Shown one piece after another: positions 44,027 through 53,280 of a stretch of DNA of 64,000 bases. The stretch is taken from assembly GCF_013031405.1 (NCBI RefSeq), contig NZ_WPZY01000007.1, forward strand, positions 62,001 to 126,000, in the 5' to 3' direction. Made by a program: the position numbers and the translations under genes. This DNA is from Ruegeria sp. HKCCD8929. GTDB taxonomy: Bacteria > Pseudomonadota > Alphaproteobacteria > Rhodobacterales > Rhodobacteraceae. The notes beneath the pieces are model-generated. The model was not told where the DNA came from and did no database searches. It was given only the letters and a program-made list of their open reading frames with translations. Within the stretch, counting starts at the first letter, position 1. Each line of letters starts with the position of its first letter.

Positions 44027-45142
44027 TCATTGTCCGGCCTCGTATATGGCCACGGGGGCGCCCAGCGCGCCCTCGTCAGGGTGGACGCCCAGACCGGGGC
44101 TTTCGGGCAGGTACAGATGCCCCTCCTTGTTGCGGGGGCCGCGCCCCCCCGCGATGTCCAGTGTCAGCATGTCCTGACAGGCCCAGATGCCCAGCAGGTT
44201 GTGATCGGGGATGGTGGCGGCCAGGTGCAGCGCCTCGGTATCGGCCAGAACCGAGCCGCCAGTGGCCATCACGAACATGTCGATGCCGTGGGCCAGCGCG
44301 ATGTCGCGGATGCGGGCGGCCTTGGTCAGCCCGCCGACGCGGTTGAGCTTGATGCCGAAGACCTCGGCCAGCCCCTCGCGGGCGATGCGGGCCGCATCCT
44401 GCAGGGTGACGAGACTCTCATCGACGCTGACCGGGGCCGCATGTTTGCTGCGGATGGCGGCGATATCGTCCAGCGTCTCGCCAGGCTGTTCGAACATCAC
44501 ACCCAGATCCTCGGTCGCCTTCATCACCCGCAGCGCCCGCTGCCGGGTCCAGGCGCGGTTGACGTCATAGAGGATACGCTCTCCCCGCGGCCGGTGCGCC
44601 TCGACATCGCGGATGCGCTCGATATCGCGCTCGGCATCGCCGCCCACCTTGACCGAATGCACGTGGTAGCCGCGCTGGCGGTAGCGGTCCATGACCTCGC
44701 GGGTTTCCTGAACCGTCTTGGCGCCCACAGAGGAGGCGATGGGGGCAGGCGTACGCGCGCCGCCGCCCATCAGGTCGGCAATCGGCAGCCCCGCCGCCTG
44801 CCCGGCAATGTCCCAGCAGGCCATGTCGATGGGGGACTTTGTGTAGAGATGCCCGGGCAGCGCCAGATCCATCGCCCGCTCGACCTCGAGCACCTTGCGC
44901 GGGTCGAGGCCGAGGATGAAGGGCGCCATGGTCTCGATCCCGGCGCGGATACCGGGACCATGGGCGGGCACATAAGTGTGGCCCCAGGGCGTGCCCTCGC
45001 CCCAGCCGGTCAGGCCCGCATCCGTCTCGATCTTCACGAAAGTGGCGTCCAGCACCTCGAATTTCAGCCGGCCGCCGGAGAGCCAGTAGGGATGTTCCAG
45101 CGGCAGGTCGACGTGATAGACCGAGATGCGGGTGATCTTCAT
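44027..45142 (-). CDS. Mandelate racemase / muconate lactonizing enzyme family protein (second copy)
   Basis: 371 residues from the ATG at 45142 (overlaps cupin stop by ATGA); a longer frame to 45499 merely covers the cupin gene. Motifs: HSVKVGGDAERDIERI (about 160-175), ILYDVNRAW, VMFEQPGE, PVSVDESL and FGIKLNRVGG (second Lys). The closest remembered families are cis-3-hydroxy-L-proline dehydratase and hydroxyproline-betaine epimerase relatives, but I cannot place it exactly. Probably acts on a cyclic amino acid derivative. Confidence 0.88.
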   Translation of the reverse strand: MKITRISVYHVDLPLEHPYWLSGGRLKFEVLDATFVKIETDAGLTGWGEGTPWGHTYVPAHGPGIRAGIETMAPFILGLDPRKVLEVERAMDLALPGHLYTKSPIDMACWDIAGQAAGLPIADLMGGGARTPAPIASSVGAKTVQETREVMDRYRQRGYHVHSVKVGGDAERDIERIRDVEAHRPRGERILYDVNRAWTRQRALRVMKATEDLGVMFEQPGETLDDIAAIRSKHAAPVSVDESLVTLQDAARIAREGLAEVFGIKLNRVGGLTKAARIRDIALAHGIDMFVMATGGSVLADTEALHLAATIPDHNLLGIWACQDMLTLDIAGGRGPRNKEGHLYLPESPGLGVHPDEGALGAPVAIYEAGQ

Positions 45143-45423
45143 TTCAGTTCCACTTCGACAAAGGACATGGGCGTGTCCCCGGCATTGATCACATTGTGTT
45201 CGACCCCCTCGTCGCGGCGATAGGCGGTTCCTGCGGGGACCGTCACCTGGTTGACCGTGCCGTCCGGCAATTCCAAGCGCATGTGGCAATCGGTGATGGC
45301 GGTGATGACGTAATCCATCTCGTGGCGGTGCCATCCGGTTTCCGCATCGGGGGCAAAGTCGAAACGCGTGACCCGGACGCGCACATCGTCGATCATCTTG
45401 GTTGCAACAGCCTGCGGTCTCAT
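45139..45423 (-). CDS. Small cupin-domain protein
   Basis: 94 residues, single cupin. Motif 1 is GWHRHEMDYVITAITD (about 30-45) and motif 2 is YRRDEGVEHNVINAGD (about 70-85), each with His/Glu metal-ligand candidates. ATGA overlaps with both enolase-superfamily genes. Single-cupin proteins of this size often serve as metal-dependent isomerases or ligand-binding partners. Function not known. Confidence 0.8.
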   Translation of the reverse strand: MRPQAVATKMIDDVRVRVTRFDFAPDAETGWHRHEMDYVITAITDCHMRLELPDGTVNQVTVPAGTAYRRDEGVEHNVINAGDTPMSFVEVELK

Positions 45424-46526
45424 TGGGCGAACTCCTCAATCGGCGCGCCAAGACTGTTGAAATCGGGCTGGACGCCCAGACCCGGCGTGTCGGGCGCATA
45501 GAGCTTGCCGTCCCGCGCCACCGGCCCGCCGATCCCGGTCGAGCGGGTGTTGTAATTCATCAGATCGGTGGTGTTGTGCAGGTAGTCTTCCGGCGTCGTG
45601 GCGGCGAAATGGGCCAGCGCAGCGCTGGCGATCTCACCGCCCCAAGTATCCTCGGCCACCACCGGAATGCGGTTTTCGATCAGGTAGTCGCGCACGCGGC
45701 GCGCCTTGGAGAGCCCCCCGAGGTTGGAGATCTTGAGGCAGACCAGTTCCGCCGCGCGGTCCGCCACGATCTGCTGCGCGACGGCCATGCCGGTGACGCA
45801 TTCGTCCAGCTTCATCGGCAGGTCGATGCGGGCGCGGACCTGCAGGCATTCGGCATAGGTGCGGCAGGGCTGTTCGAAGATGTAATCCAGATCCCGCGTC
45901 GCCCGTGCCACCCGCAGCGCATCGTCCACCCGCCAGCCCTGATTGGCGTCCGCCATCGCCTTCTCTCCGGGCTTGAGCAGCGGCACGGTACCCCGGATAC
46001 GCTCGACATCCGCAGCCCAATCGCTGCCGACCTTGATCTGGAACTGGCGGTAGCCCTGCGCGCGATAGCGCTCCATCTCGGCGATTGTGCCCTCGGTGTC
46101 CTTCTGCGGCGCAACCCGATACATCGGCGCGCCGTCGGTCAGCTTGCCACCCCAGATCGCCCACAGAGGCGCGTCCAGCGACTGGGCAAGGATGTCCCAG
46201 CAGGCCGCATCAAACGGCGATTTGGCATAGCCGTGACCCTGCACCAGATGATCCAGGATCTGCTCGATCCGCGCCACGTTGCGCGGGTCTTCGCCCAGCA
46301 GACGCGGCGCCACCAGACGCGCCAGCGCCGGAACGCCTTCGGAATGCGCGATCATGTAGTTCTCGCCGCAGGGCGTGAACTCTCCGCAGCCCTGCAGCCC
46401 CGCATCCGTGTCGATCACCACCACCGAGGCAATGGCGGTTTCAATCGCATTGCCGCCCCCCCAGACATAGGCCCCGCCCACGTAGGGCAACCCGGTCTGG
46501 AAGATGCGGATGCCGGTGATCTTCAT
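45420..46526 (-). CDS. Mandelate racemase / muconate lactonizing enzyme family protein (third copy)
   Basis: 368 residues. Motifs: [16 protein letters not shown] (about 161-176), [21 protein letters not shown] and [10 protein letters not shown]. The two lysines and three metal ligands are present. The active-site loop [14 protein letters not shown] near residues 23-36 differs from the other copies, so specificity probably differs. Overlaps cupin and dddQ by 4 bp each. Confidence 0.88.
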   Translation of the reverse strand: MKITGIRIFQTGLPYVGGAYVWGGGNAIETAIASVVVIDTDAGLQGCGEFTPCGENYMIAHSEGVPALARLVAPRLLGEDPRNVARIEQILDHLVQGHGYAKSPFDAACWDILAQSLDAPLWAIWGGKLTDGAPMYRVAPQKDTEGTIAEMERYRAQGYRQFQIKVGSDWAADVERIRGTVPLLKPGEKAMADANQGWRVDDALRVARATRDLDYIFEQPCRTYAECLQVRARIDLPMKLDECVTGMAVAQQIVADRAAELVCLKISNLGGLSKARRVRDYLIENRIPVVAEDTWGGEIASAALAHFAATTPEDYLHNTTDLMNYNTRSTGIGGPVARDGKLYAPDTPGLGVQPDFNSLGAPIEEFAQ

Positions 46527-47101
46527 GCGGCGTCCATCCGGGGCAGGTCCGCCATCCCCTCGCCGCGCCAGAGCACGAAGGTCAGGATCGGCCGGTCGGT
46601 GGTGACCATCGCGTGGCTCTGCCAGCTGACATGGGCCCGGGTCTGGCCGGGACCGACATGAGCCTCATCGCCCGCGACCCGGAAATCCGCACCACCGGCA
46701 AGGGTCAGGTAGATCTCTTCGGCCTGATGGCTGTGCCAGTCATAGCTCAACCCCGCGCCCCAATAGCCGATATAGCCGCGCAGCCGGGTCGAATGAAAAT
46801 GCCCGGTGGGACCGAACAGCTCGTAATAGCCGTAGCGGTTGCGAAAATCGGCCCCCACTTCGGCTTCGGTATAGGTGCGCTTCCAATGCGCCAGATGCGC
46901 CGTGGCCCGCACCGCCTCGACCAGAGCCTGCGTCTGCCCCGTGCCGTCCAGCGCAAATCCGGCGACCAGATCCGTGGCCGGGATGGCGCGCGGCTGCAGA
47001 CCGGTTTGGGCCAGCACGTCCGGCCAGGCGCCAAAACCCCGCAGGTCGTCATGCGCCCGGTGCAGCTGGCGGGCGGCTTCAAGAACGTCGTCGAGTGTCA
47101 C
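46523..47101 (-). CDS. dddQ: DMSP lyase DddQ (cupin)
   Basis: 192 residues. Cleaves dimethylsulfoniopropionate to dimethyl sulfide and acrylate. The cupin carries [12 protein letters not shown] with Tyr120, His123, His125, Glu129 and Tyr131, and SWQSHAMVT with His163. These positions equal, number for number, the metal ligands and catalytic Tyr reported for the Ruegeria lacuscaerulensis enzyme as I remember them. An ATGA overlap with both neighbours places it inside the enolase operon. Acrylate handling genes (prpE, acuI) are not in the window. Confidence 0.93.
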   Translation of the reverse strand: MTLDDVLEAARQLHRAHDDLRGFGAWPDVLAQTGLQPRAIPATDLVAGFALDGTGQTQALVEAVRATAHLAHWKRTYTEAEVGADFRNRYGYYELFGPTGHFHSTRLRGYIGYWGAGLSYDWHSHQAEEIYLTLAGGADFRVAGDEAHVGPGQTRAHVSWQSHAMVTTDRPILTFVLWRGEGMADLPRMDAA

Positions 47102-48180
47102 GGGATCACCACGATATTGCCGGTATGCGTCTTTTCGATAAAGGCCTGCTGGGCCTCACGCAGATCAGCTAACGGATATGTAGCGGCCAAAGCTGGCTTG
47201 ATTTTGCCATCCTCTATGTATTTCACGACATCGGTGAAATTTTCCGGCCTGTTCACGGTCGAGCCGGTAAAGGTCAGGTCGCGCAAGTAAAAGGTGCGCA
47301 GATCGAGCTCGACCAGAGGCCCTGCAATCGCACCGGAACAGGTATAGCGGCCGCCCCGCTCCAGACTGTCGATCAGGTCGGGCCAGATCGGACCGCCCAC
47401 CACATCGGCCACAACGGTGATCTTTTCACCCTTCAGCGCAGCTTTCAGGTTCTCGGGGCCGCGCGGCAGAATGCGGTCCGGTCCCAACTTTGCAACATCT
47501 TCGTGCTTGGCTTCGGACGCCATGGCGATCACCCGCGCGCCGCGCAGTTTCGACAGCTGGATCAGCGCACCGCCCACGCCGCCCGAGGCACCGGTCACCA
47601 GCACGGTGTCGCCCGCGCCCACATTTGCGCGATCCACCATCCCCTCGGCGGTGACGTAAGAGCAGATGAAGGTCGCCAGTTCCGCGTCGCTCAGCTCGCT
47701 CTCGATGGGCGCAATGCCCCGCACATCAGCCTTGGTGTATTCGGCAAAACCGCCGTCACATTCCGAGCCGAAATACCCCGCCTTGTCGCGGTTCATCGGA
47801 TCGTCCCAGTCACGGAGCCACCCGGCCACCATGACCCGCTTGCCGATCAGCCCGGGATCCGCGCCCTCGCCCACCGCCACCACGGTGCCGACCGCATCGG
47901 CCCCCTGAATGCGCGGAAAAGTCAGCGGGGCCCCGCCCCAGGTGCTGTCGGTGTCATCCACCTCCGAGTAGGCGCCGCCGGTCGTCGCCTCGTCCACCGT
48001 CTTCGAGTACCAGCCCGACCGTGTGTTCACGTCGGTATTGTTCAGCCCGCAGGCTCCGACCCTGATCAGCACCTCCATCGGCCCCGGCTGCGGCGTGGGC
48101 CAGTCCTCGTGCCATTCGTATTTGTCCAGATCGCCATGGCCGGTCAGAACCATGGCCTTCATCGTCGCAGGGATGGTCAT
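47098..48180 (-). CDS. Zinc-binding medium-chain dehydrogenase/reductase
   Basis: 360 residues from the ATG at 48180 ([16 protein letters not shown]). GroES-like N-domain with [20 protein letters not shown] and [18 protein letters not shown]. Rossmann motif [20 protein letters not shown] (about 180-199). Reductase or dehydrogenase of the MDR superfamily, quinone-oxidoreductase-like. It does not look like AcuI (acryloyl-CoA reductase). Overlaps dddQ by ATGA. Confidence 0.88.
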   Translation of the reverse strand: MTIPATMKAMVLTGHGDLDKYEWHEDWPTPQPGPMEVLIRVGACGLNNTDVNTRSGWYSKTVDEATTGGAYSEVDDTDSTWGGAPLTFPRIQGADAVGTVVAVGEGADPGLIGKRVMVAGWLRDWDDPMNRDKAGYFGSECDGGFAEYTKADVRGIAPIESELSDAELATFICSYVTAEGMVDRANVGAGDTVLVTGASGGVGGALIQLSKLRGARVIAMASEAKHEDVAKLGPDRILPRGPENLKAALKGEKITVVADVVGGPIWPDLIDSLERGGRYTCSGAIAGPLVELDLRTFYLRDLTFTGSTVNRPENFTDVVKYIEDGKIKPALAATYPLADLREAQQAFIEKTHTGNIVVIP

Positions 48181-48205
48181 CGGTGTGTTCCTGACTCGGG
48201 CATAT

Positions 48206-48266
48206 GGGGGCTCTGCCCCCGCCGCGCGTTGCGCGTCTCCCCCGGAGTATTTTCGAAAAGATGAAG
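48206..48266. repeat. Roseobacter-type intergenic repeat, copy 2
   Basis: GGGGGC-TCT-GCCCCC (48206-48220), CGCGC-GTT-GCGCG (48223-48235) and the tail GTATTTTCGAAAAGATGAAG (48247-48266), which ends 9 bp from the stop of the flavoprotein gene. Same module order and same position beside a stop codon as the copy at 43931-44025. Confidence 0.7.
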
Positions 48267-48274
48267 CCGGGGTC

Positions 48275-50728
48275 TCATTCGGCGGGCTCCAGGGCGACAT
48301 CGGTGCGCGGCAGCAGGCTTTGCGGATCATAGGCGGATTCACCCAGAACACGGCCCCGGCGCGGTTGCCCGGCGATCACGACCTCGAGCTGGGTTCCCGG
48401 CACGTTGGCGTGCGGTTTGACATAGGCAAAGGCGAGGATCTTGCCGACCGTGTGGCCATAAGCAACTGAGGCGGTCGAGCCCACGACCGTGCCATCCAGC
48501 AACACCGCCTCGCCGCCATGGCCGTCCTCGACCCCATCGGGTTCGATCTCCAGATAGGCGCAGACCCACGGCAGGTCGGTGTTCAGGGTCTTGTCCTTGC
48601 CCAGATAGTCCTTGTCGGTGCGGGCAAAGCGCAGCACATCGGCCTCGGCCAGCGTGACCTCATTGGTCAGTTCACCTGCCCCTTTGAAGCCCTTCTCCAT
48701 CCGCAGCGTATTCATCGCGAATGAGCCGTAATCGGCGATCCCGTGCGGCTCACCCGCCGCCCAAAGCGCGTCATAAACCGCCAGCGTGTTGTCGCGCGGG
48801 ACATGCAGCTCCCAGCCCAGTTCGCCGGCATAGGACATGCGAAAGGCCCAGAGCTTGTGCCCGTCCACCTCGATCTGTTGCGCGGTCAGCCATCTGAACC
48901 CGGCATTGCTCAGGTCCGCGTCCGTACAGGCCGTCAGAACCTCGCGCGCCTTGGGGCCGTTCAGGCTCAGTGCCGCCCAGTCGGTCGAGCGCAGGATGAT
49001 ATCGACGTTTTCCTCAGCGCGCTGGTGATTCAGATGATCCAGCAAGCGTTGCTCGAAGAAGGCCGCGCAGACGAGGTAGTACCGCCCTTCGCCCAGCTTC
49101 ACGACCGTGGTTTCCAGCTCGATCCGGCCCCGGCGGTTCAGCATGTGGGTCAGCGCGATGCCGCCCGTCTTTTGCGGCAGGCGGTTGGCCACCAAACGAT
49201 CCAGCAGCGCCTCGGCATCCGGCCCGGTCACTTCGACCTTGGTAAAGGCCGAGATATCCATGATCCCCACCGCCTCGCGCACGGCCTTGCACTCGGCCCC
49301 GACCATGTCGTGCAGCACGTTGCGGCGGAAGGAATAGTGATCACGCTGTTCCACCCCGTCACGCGCAAACCAGCGCGGGCGTTCGTGGCCATAGACCTCT
49401 TCGTAAACCGCGCCCTTGTCCTTCAGCCGCTCATACAGAGGCGAGGGTTTGATCGGACGCCCCTCCAGCCGGTTGAAATGCGGGAACGGGATCTCGTGGC
49501 GCAGCTTGTAATCCTCATGCGCCTTGGTGACCTGCCAGTCCTTGGTCGCATAAGACCCAAAGCGGCGCGGATCGTATTCGCGCATCGAGATATCCGCCGC
49601 CCCATGCACCATCCACCGTGCCAGTTCGCGGGTCAGGCCCGGCCCCCAGCCGATCCCGATCTGGGTGCCACAGCAGCACCAGTAATTCCGGACCCCCGGC
49701 GCGGGCCCGATCAGCGGATTGCCGTCCGGCGGGTGCGAAATCGCGCCGTGCACCTCGCGCTGAATGCCCAGCTCGGCGAAGATCGGCATCCGGTTCAGGC
49801 TTTCCTCGAGCCACGGCATGATCCGGTCGTAATCGGCATCGAACAGCCAGTTCTCGTAGTCCCACGGGCAATGATCGTGCCAGACGGAATTCGAGTTCTC
49901 TTTCTCGTAGATTCCGATCAGCCCGCGCTTTTGTTCCATGCGGATATAGCCCGAGACCTTCTTGTCGTCGCGGATGACCGGCAGTTCGGTGTCGAGGTTT
50001 TCAAACTCCGGCACCGGCTCGGTCACGAAGTAATGGTGGGTCATCGAAGTCATCGGCAGTTGCAGCCCCGACCACTCGCCCATCTGCCGGGCGTAGGTGC
50101 CGCCCGCATTCACCACATGCTCGCAACGGATGGTGCCCTTCTCGGTCTCGACCACCCACTCGCCATTTTCGGCCTGCGCGATGTTCGTCGCCCGGCACTG
50201 ACGGATGATCCTGGCCCCAAGCTGACGCGCGCCCGCCGCCATCGCCATGGTTACATTGGTCGGGTCCACGTGACCGTCATCCGGCGTGTGTAGCGCGCCC
50301 AGAACACCGTCGAGATTGTAGAACGGGTGCAGCTCGGCCACCTTTTCCGGCCCCACCAGTTCGATGTTGAACCCCAACGACCGGCCCACCGACAGCGTGT
50401 GGCGTAGCCAGTCCATCTCGTCCTCGGTATAGGCCAGCCGGAAGGACCCGCAGCCGTGCCATGTCACTGCCTGACCTGTCTCGGCCTCCAATGCGCCGGA
50501 ATACAGGCCGATGTTGTAATCCACACATTTGCCCAGCCCGAAAGAACTGGTCGAATGAGTGATCTGTCCCGCCGCATGCCAGGTGCTGCCGCTGGTCAGC
50601 TCCGCCTTTTCCAGCAAAACCACATCGGTCCAGCCCTCATGCGCCAAATGATAGGCCAGACCGACGCCCATGACCCCGCCTCCGACGATGACCACGCGCG
50701 TGTGTGTGGGCAGTTTGCTCTGGGACAT
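48275..50728 (-). CDS. FAD-dependent oxidoreductase with GcvT domain (dimethylglycine/sarcosine dehydrogenase-like)
   Basis: 817 residues. DAO domain starts VVIVGGGVMGVGLAYHLAHE (about 12-31); the FAD-linking His is in SGSTWHAAGQ (about 48-57). GcvT domain from about 430 with DISAFTKVEVTGPDAEALLD and the ending KILAFAYVKPHANVPGTQLE. Oxidatively demethylates N-methyl amines, passing formaldehyde to tetrahydrofolate. First gene of the minus operon, divergent from the RpiR regulator. Fits use of betaine-type osmolytes. Confidence 0.92.
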   Translation of the reverse strand: MSQSKLPTHTRVVIVGGGVMGVGLAYHLAHEGWTDVVLLEKAELTSGSTWHAAGQITHSTSSFGLGKCVDYNIGLYSGALEAETGQAVTWHGCGSFRLAYTEDEMDWLRHTLSVGRSLGFNIELVGPEKVAELHPFYNLDGVLGALHTPDDGHVDPTNVTMAMAAGARQLGARIIRQCRATNIAQAENGEWVVETEKGTIRCEHVVNAGGTYARQMGEWSGLQLPMTSMTHHYFVTEPVPEFENLDTELPVIRDDKKVSGYIRMEQKRGLIGIYEKENSNSVWHDHCPWDYENWLFDADYDRIMPWLEESLNRMPIFAELGIQREVHGAISHPPDGNPLIGPAPGVRNYWCCCGTQIGIGWGPGLTRELARWMVHGAADISMREYDPRRFGSYATKDWQVTKAHEDYKLRHEIPFPHFNRLEGRPIKPSPLYERLKDKGAVYEEVYGHERPRWFARDGVEQRDHYSFRRNVLHDMVGAECKAVREAVGIMDISAFTKVEVTGPDAEALLDRLVANRLPQKTGGIALTHMLNRRGRIELETTVVKLGEGRYYLVCAAFFEQRLLDHLNHQRAEENVDIILRSTDWAALSLNGPKAREVLTACTDADLSNAGFRWLTAQQIEVDGHKLWAFRMSYAGELGWELHVPRDNTLAVYDALWAAGEPHGIADYGSFAMNTLRMEKGFKGAGELTNEVTLAEADVLRFARTDKDYLGKDKTLNTDLPWVCAYLEIEPDGVEDGHGGEAVLLDGTVVGSTASVAYGHTVGKILAFAYVKPHANVPGTQLEVVIAGQPRRGRVLGESAYDPQSLLPRTDVALEPAE

Positions 50729-50775
50729 GATTTTTCCTCTTCCCGAGTCGCGTTTCTGCTCGACAGGCTAATTCC

Positions 50776-50813
50776 ACATTTGTACCATCGTCAATCATGA
50801 ATGACACAAATGT
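50776..50813. promoter_or_regulatory. Candidate RpiR operator in divergent promoter
   Basis: Perfect inverted repeat ACATTTGT (50776-50783) and ACAAATGT (50806-50813), 22-nt spacer. Also imperfect direct repeats TGTACCATCGTC and TGTATCATCATC. The right half lies within the first codons of the regulator, so binding could repress it and control the flavoprotein operon in the other direction. Confidence 0.6.
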
Positions 50814-51684
50814 ATCATCATCCGTTCTCGACCGCCTCACTGAAGAGTGGGACGCCCTCACGCCCGAGGCGCAGAAGGCCGCGCGTTACGTGCTGGAAAA
50901 CCCAACGGATGTTGGGGTTTCAACCGTGCGCGAGATTGCCGAGGCCGCCAAGGTCAAGCCCAACACCTTCGTGCGCATGGCCCGGCAGGTGGGCTTTGAC
51001 GGCTACGAGGATTTCCGCGCCCCCTTCCGCGATGCGATTCGCCGCGGCACCGTGTCGTTTCCCGACCGCGCCCGCTGGCTGCAGAACATCGGGAAATCCG
51101 GCGAACTGGGCGGGCTCTACGCCGACATGGTCGGCGCCGCGATCCGCAACATCGAGGATACCTTCGCCGGGATCGACGCCACGCGCCTGAAGGCCGCCGC
51201 TGAGGACATCTGGAATTCAAGGCAGGTCTACACGCTGGGCGTCGGCGTCAACAATTCGAACGCCCGCAACTTCACCTACCTCGCCTCGACCGGCATGAAG
51301 CAATTCCACGCCATCCCCCGCCCCGGCTCGACCCCGGTGGACGACCTGGCCTGGGCCGACGGGCAGGACGTACTGATCGCCATGACCTGCAAACCCTACC
51401 GCACCGAAGTGATCGAGGCGGTCAAGCTGGCCCGCGAGCAGGGGCTGACGGTGGTCGGCATCTCCGACAGCCCGGCCAGCCCGATCATCCTGACCGCCCA
51501 TCACGGCTTTGTCGTCGCCGCCGACACACCGCAATTCTTCCCCTCCTCCGTCTCGACCATCGCCCTGCTGGAAACGCTGCTGTCCTTCGTGATCGCCGTC
51601 TCCAGCGACGAGATCGTCGAACGGGTCGAGCGTTTCCACCGCCGCCGCCACCAGCTTGGCCTCTATGCCGAGGAACCCCAATGA
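50797..51684 (+). CDS. MurR/RpiR-family transcriptional regulator
   Basis: 295 residues. HTH_6 domain: VLDRLTEEWDALTPEAQKAA then VSTVREIAEAAKVKPNTFVR (about 49-68). C-terminal SIS domain about 140-270 with VYTLGVGVNNSNARNFTYLA and VVGISDSPASPIILTAHHGF. Divergent from the flavoprotein/dddQ/enolase operon and coupled by ATGA to the Rieske gene. An RpiR-type regulator controlling dddQ is what I recall from Roseovarius. Confidence 0.9.
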   Translation: MNDTNVSSSVLDRLTEEWDALTPEAQKAARYVLENPTDVGVSTVREIAEAAKVKPNTFVRMARQVGFDGYEDFRAPFRDAIRRGTVSFPDRARWLQNIGKSGELGGLYADMVGAAIRNIEDTFAGIDATRLKAAAEDIWNSRQVYTLGVGVNNSNARNFTYLASTGMKQFHAIPRPGSTPVDDLAWADGQDVLIAMTCKPYRTEVIEAVKLAREQGLTVVGISDSPASPIILTAHHGFVVAADTPQFFPSSVSTIALLETLLSFVIAVSSDEIVERVERFHRRRHQLGLYAEEPQ

Positions 51685-52772
51685 ACGCGCCCCTGACCCA
51701 CTCACTGGACGCCCGCTACTACACCGACCCCACAATCTTCGCACAGGAGATGCGGGGACTTCTGGCCCGCACATGGCAGTTCGCAGGCCACATCGCGCAG
51801 GTCCGGGAAACCGGCGACTATTTCGCCTTTGAGATCGCTGGCCAGAACCTCTTTTGCATCCGCGGCCGCGATGGCGAGATTCGCACCTTCTACAATGTCT
51901 GCCAGCACCGCGCCCACGAAATGGTCACCGGCGCCGGCAACACCCGCGTCGTCGTCTGCCCTTACCACGCCTGGACCTATGAGCTCTCCGGCCAGTTGCG
52001 CGCCGGGCCCAACATCAAATCCGTTCCCGGCTTTGACCGCAGCGCCATCTGCCTGACCTCTGTCCGCACCGAGGTCTTCAACGGCTTTATCTTCGTCAAC
52101 CTCGACGATGACGCCGCCCCGATGGACGACTGGTACCCCGGCGTGCGCGAGGAAATCCGCGCATTCGTCCCGCATATCGACGATCTGGAACCGCTGGAAT
52201 GGGTCGAGATTCCGGAAAACTGCAACTGGAAGGTCAGTGTCGAGAACTACTCGGAATGCTATCACTGCCCGACCAACCACCCGACCTTTGCCGAAGGCGT
52301 GGTCAAGCCCGAAACCTATGACATCCAGCCCGATGCGGGCGGCGGCTACGTCCTGCGTCACACGACCGAGTGTCAGAGCCTCGACAAGATGACCTACCCC
52401 ATCGACCTGTCGGTGCCCCATGCGGGCGACTACCAGTCGTGGTTCCTGTGGCCGATGTTCTCGTTCCAATGCTACCCGGGCAATGTGCTGAACACCTATC
52501 ACTGGCGCGCAAACGATGCCGATCACTGCACCGTCTGGCGCGGCTGGTACACCGAGGGCGGCTCGGAAAGCGCGGTGATCCGGCAACTGGCCGTACAGGA
52601 CCGCGAAACCACGGTCGAGGAAGACATCCGCCTGGTCGAATCCGTCCACCGCGGCCTGAAATCCCGCGGCTACCGCCCCGGCCCGCTGGTCCTCGACCCC
52701 GGCTGCGGCGTGATGTCGGAACACTCCATCGCCCGGCTGCAACAATGGATGCGCGAGGCCGTGGATGGCTGA
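51681..52772 (+). CDS. Rieske [2Fe-2S] oxygenase, quaternary-ammonium type
   Basis: 363 residues. Rieske cluster in VCQHRAHEMVTGAGN and VVVCPYHAW (CxH and CxxH, about 73-95). Mononuclear iron site in VENYSECYHCPTNHP (about 188-202), with the NYxECYHC wording of GbcA/CntA-type glycine betaine, carnitine and stachydrine demethylases. Would monooxygenate an N-methyl group. No electron-donating reductase is encoded next to it. Confidence 0.9.
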   Translation: MNAPLTHSLDARYYTDPTIFAQEMRGLLARTWQFAGHIAQVRETGDYFAFEIAGQNLFCIRGRDGEIRTFYNVCQHRAHEMVTGAGNTRVVVCPYHAWTYELSGQLRAGPNIKSVPGFDRSAICLTSVRTEVFNGFIFVNLDDDAAPMDDWYPGVREEIRAFVPHIDDLEPLEWVEIPENCNWKVSVENYSECYHCPTNHPTFAEGVVKPETYDIQPDAGGGYVLRHTTECQSLDKMTYPIDLSVPHAGDYQSWFLWPMFSFQCYPGNVLNTYHWRANDADHCTVWRGWYTEGGSESAVIRQLAVQDRETTVEEDIRLVESVHRGLKSRGYRPGPLVLDPGCGVMSEHSIARLQQWMREAVDG

Positions 52773-53280
52773 CTTCCGCACTACATACACCAAACCCGTA
52801 GGGCGGGCTTCAGCCCGCCTCCCGCTTGCAGCCGCACGGGATTGGATACGCAAATCCCTGCTCTCGCTTGCAGGCCTGTGTCTGACATCGCTTCCAACAT
52901 CGGCCTGTTATACGCCAGAAATGGGCTCTTACTTCTTTTGGAGCAAACTCTCCGAAGAACTACTGGAAAAGGAATTTGCCGCGAAAATCAGGGTGAAATC
53001 CTTTGAACCAACGATGTGGGAAGCCGTCGAATACAAACTTTCCGATGGCACAACACATCAAGGCCGTCAGCTGATTAGCTGGCCAACGATCGAATTTGAG
53101 GTGGTTGAATTATTCCGGGGCAAACTGGACGTGACGACATCCGTGCAGAAACTAATGGTGGACAGCTGCAATTCAGGCGTGAGGCTCGAGTCCGGAGATG
53201 AACGCTTCGTTGCGGGGCGGATAGTCGACGGGCGACCCGTTTTGCAGAAAATTCACTACCACACCGGAGGGTGGGAATGA
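52765..53280 (+). CDS. Hypothetical protein with N-terminal hydrophobic segment
   Basis: 171 residues if started at the ATG overlapping the Rieske stop. Residues about 12-24 are encoded by a GTAGGGCGGG-type hairpin repeat (RASARLPLAAARD), so the native start may lie further in. A hydrophobic stretch (SLLSLAGLCLTSLPTSAC, about 31-48) resembles a signal peptide with a possible lipobox cysteine. The rest has WSKLSEELLEKEFAAKI and TTSVQKLMVDSCNSGVRLE. GC is lower than neighbours. I do not recognise a family; a periplasmic protein is likely. Confidence 0.6.
   Translation: MADFRTTYTKPVGRASARLPLAAARDWIRKSLLSLAGLCLTSLPTSACYTPEMGSYFFWSKLSEELLEKEFAAKIRVKSFEPTMWEAVEYKLSDGTTHQGRQLISWPTIEFEVVELFRGKLDVTTSVQKLMVDSCNSGVRLESGDERFVAGRIVDGRPVLQKIHYHTGGWE
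52798..52819. repeat. GTAGGGCGGG-type hairpin repeat inside a gene start
   Basis: GTAG then GGCGGGC-TTCA-GCCCGCC (stem 52802-52819). A relative with GTAGGGTGGG wording lies at 29706-29727 on the other strand. Here it falls in the 5' part of the hypothetical gene at 52765. Confidence 0.65.

Noticed and set aside
44027..45499. A 490-codon fusion of cupin region and enolase-superfamily protein
   Set aside because: The extra N-terminus is the cupin gene read in another frame. The real start at 45142 gives the normal 371 residues.
47098..48180. MDR gene as acuI (acryloyl-CoA reductase) because it is next to dddQ
   Set aside because: The N-terminus and length differ from AcuI, and a GroES-type zinc-binding pattern is present. 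Left as a general MDR protein.
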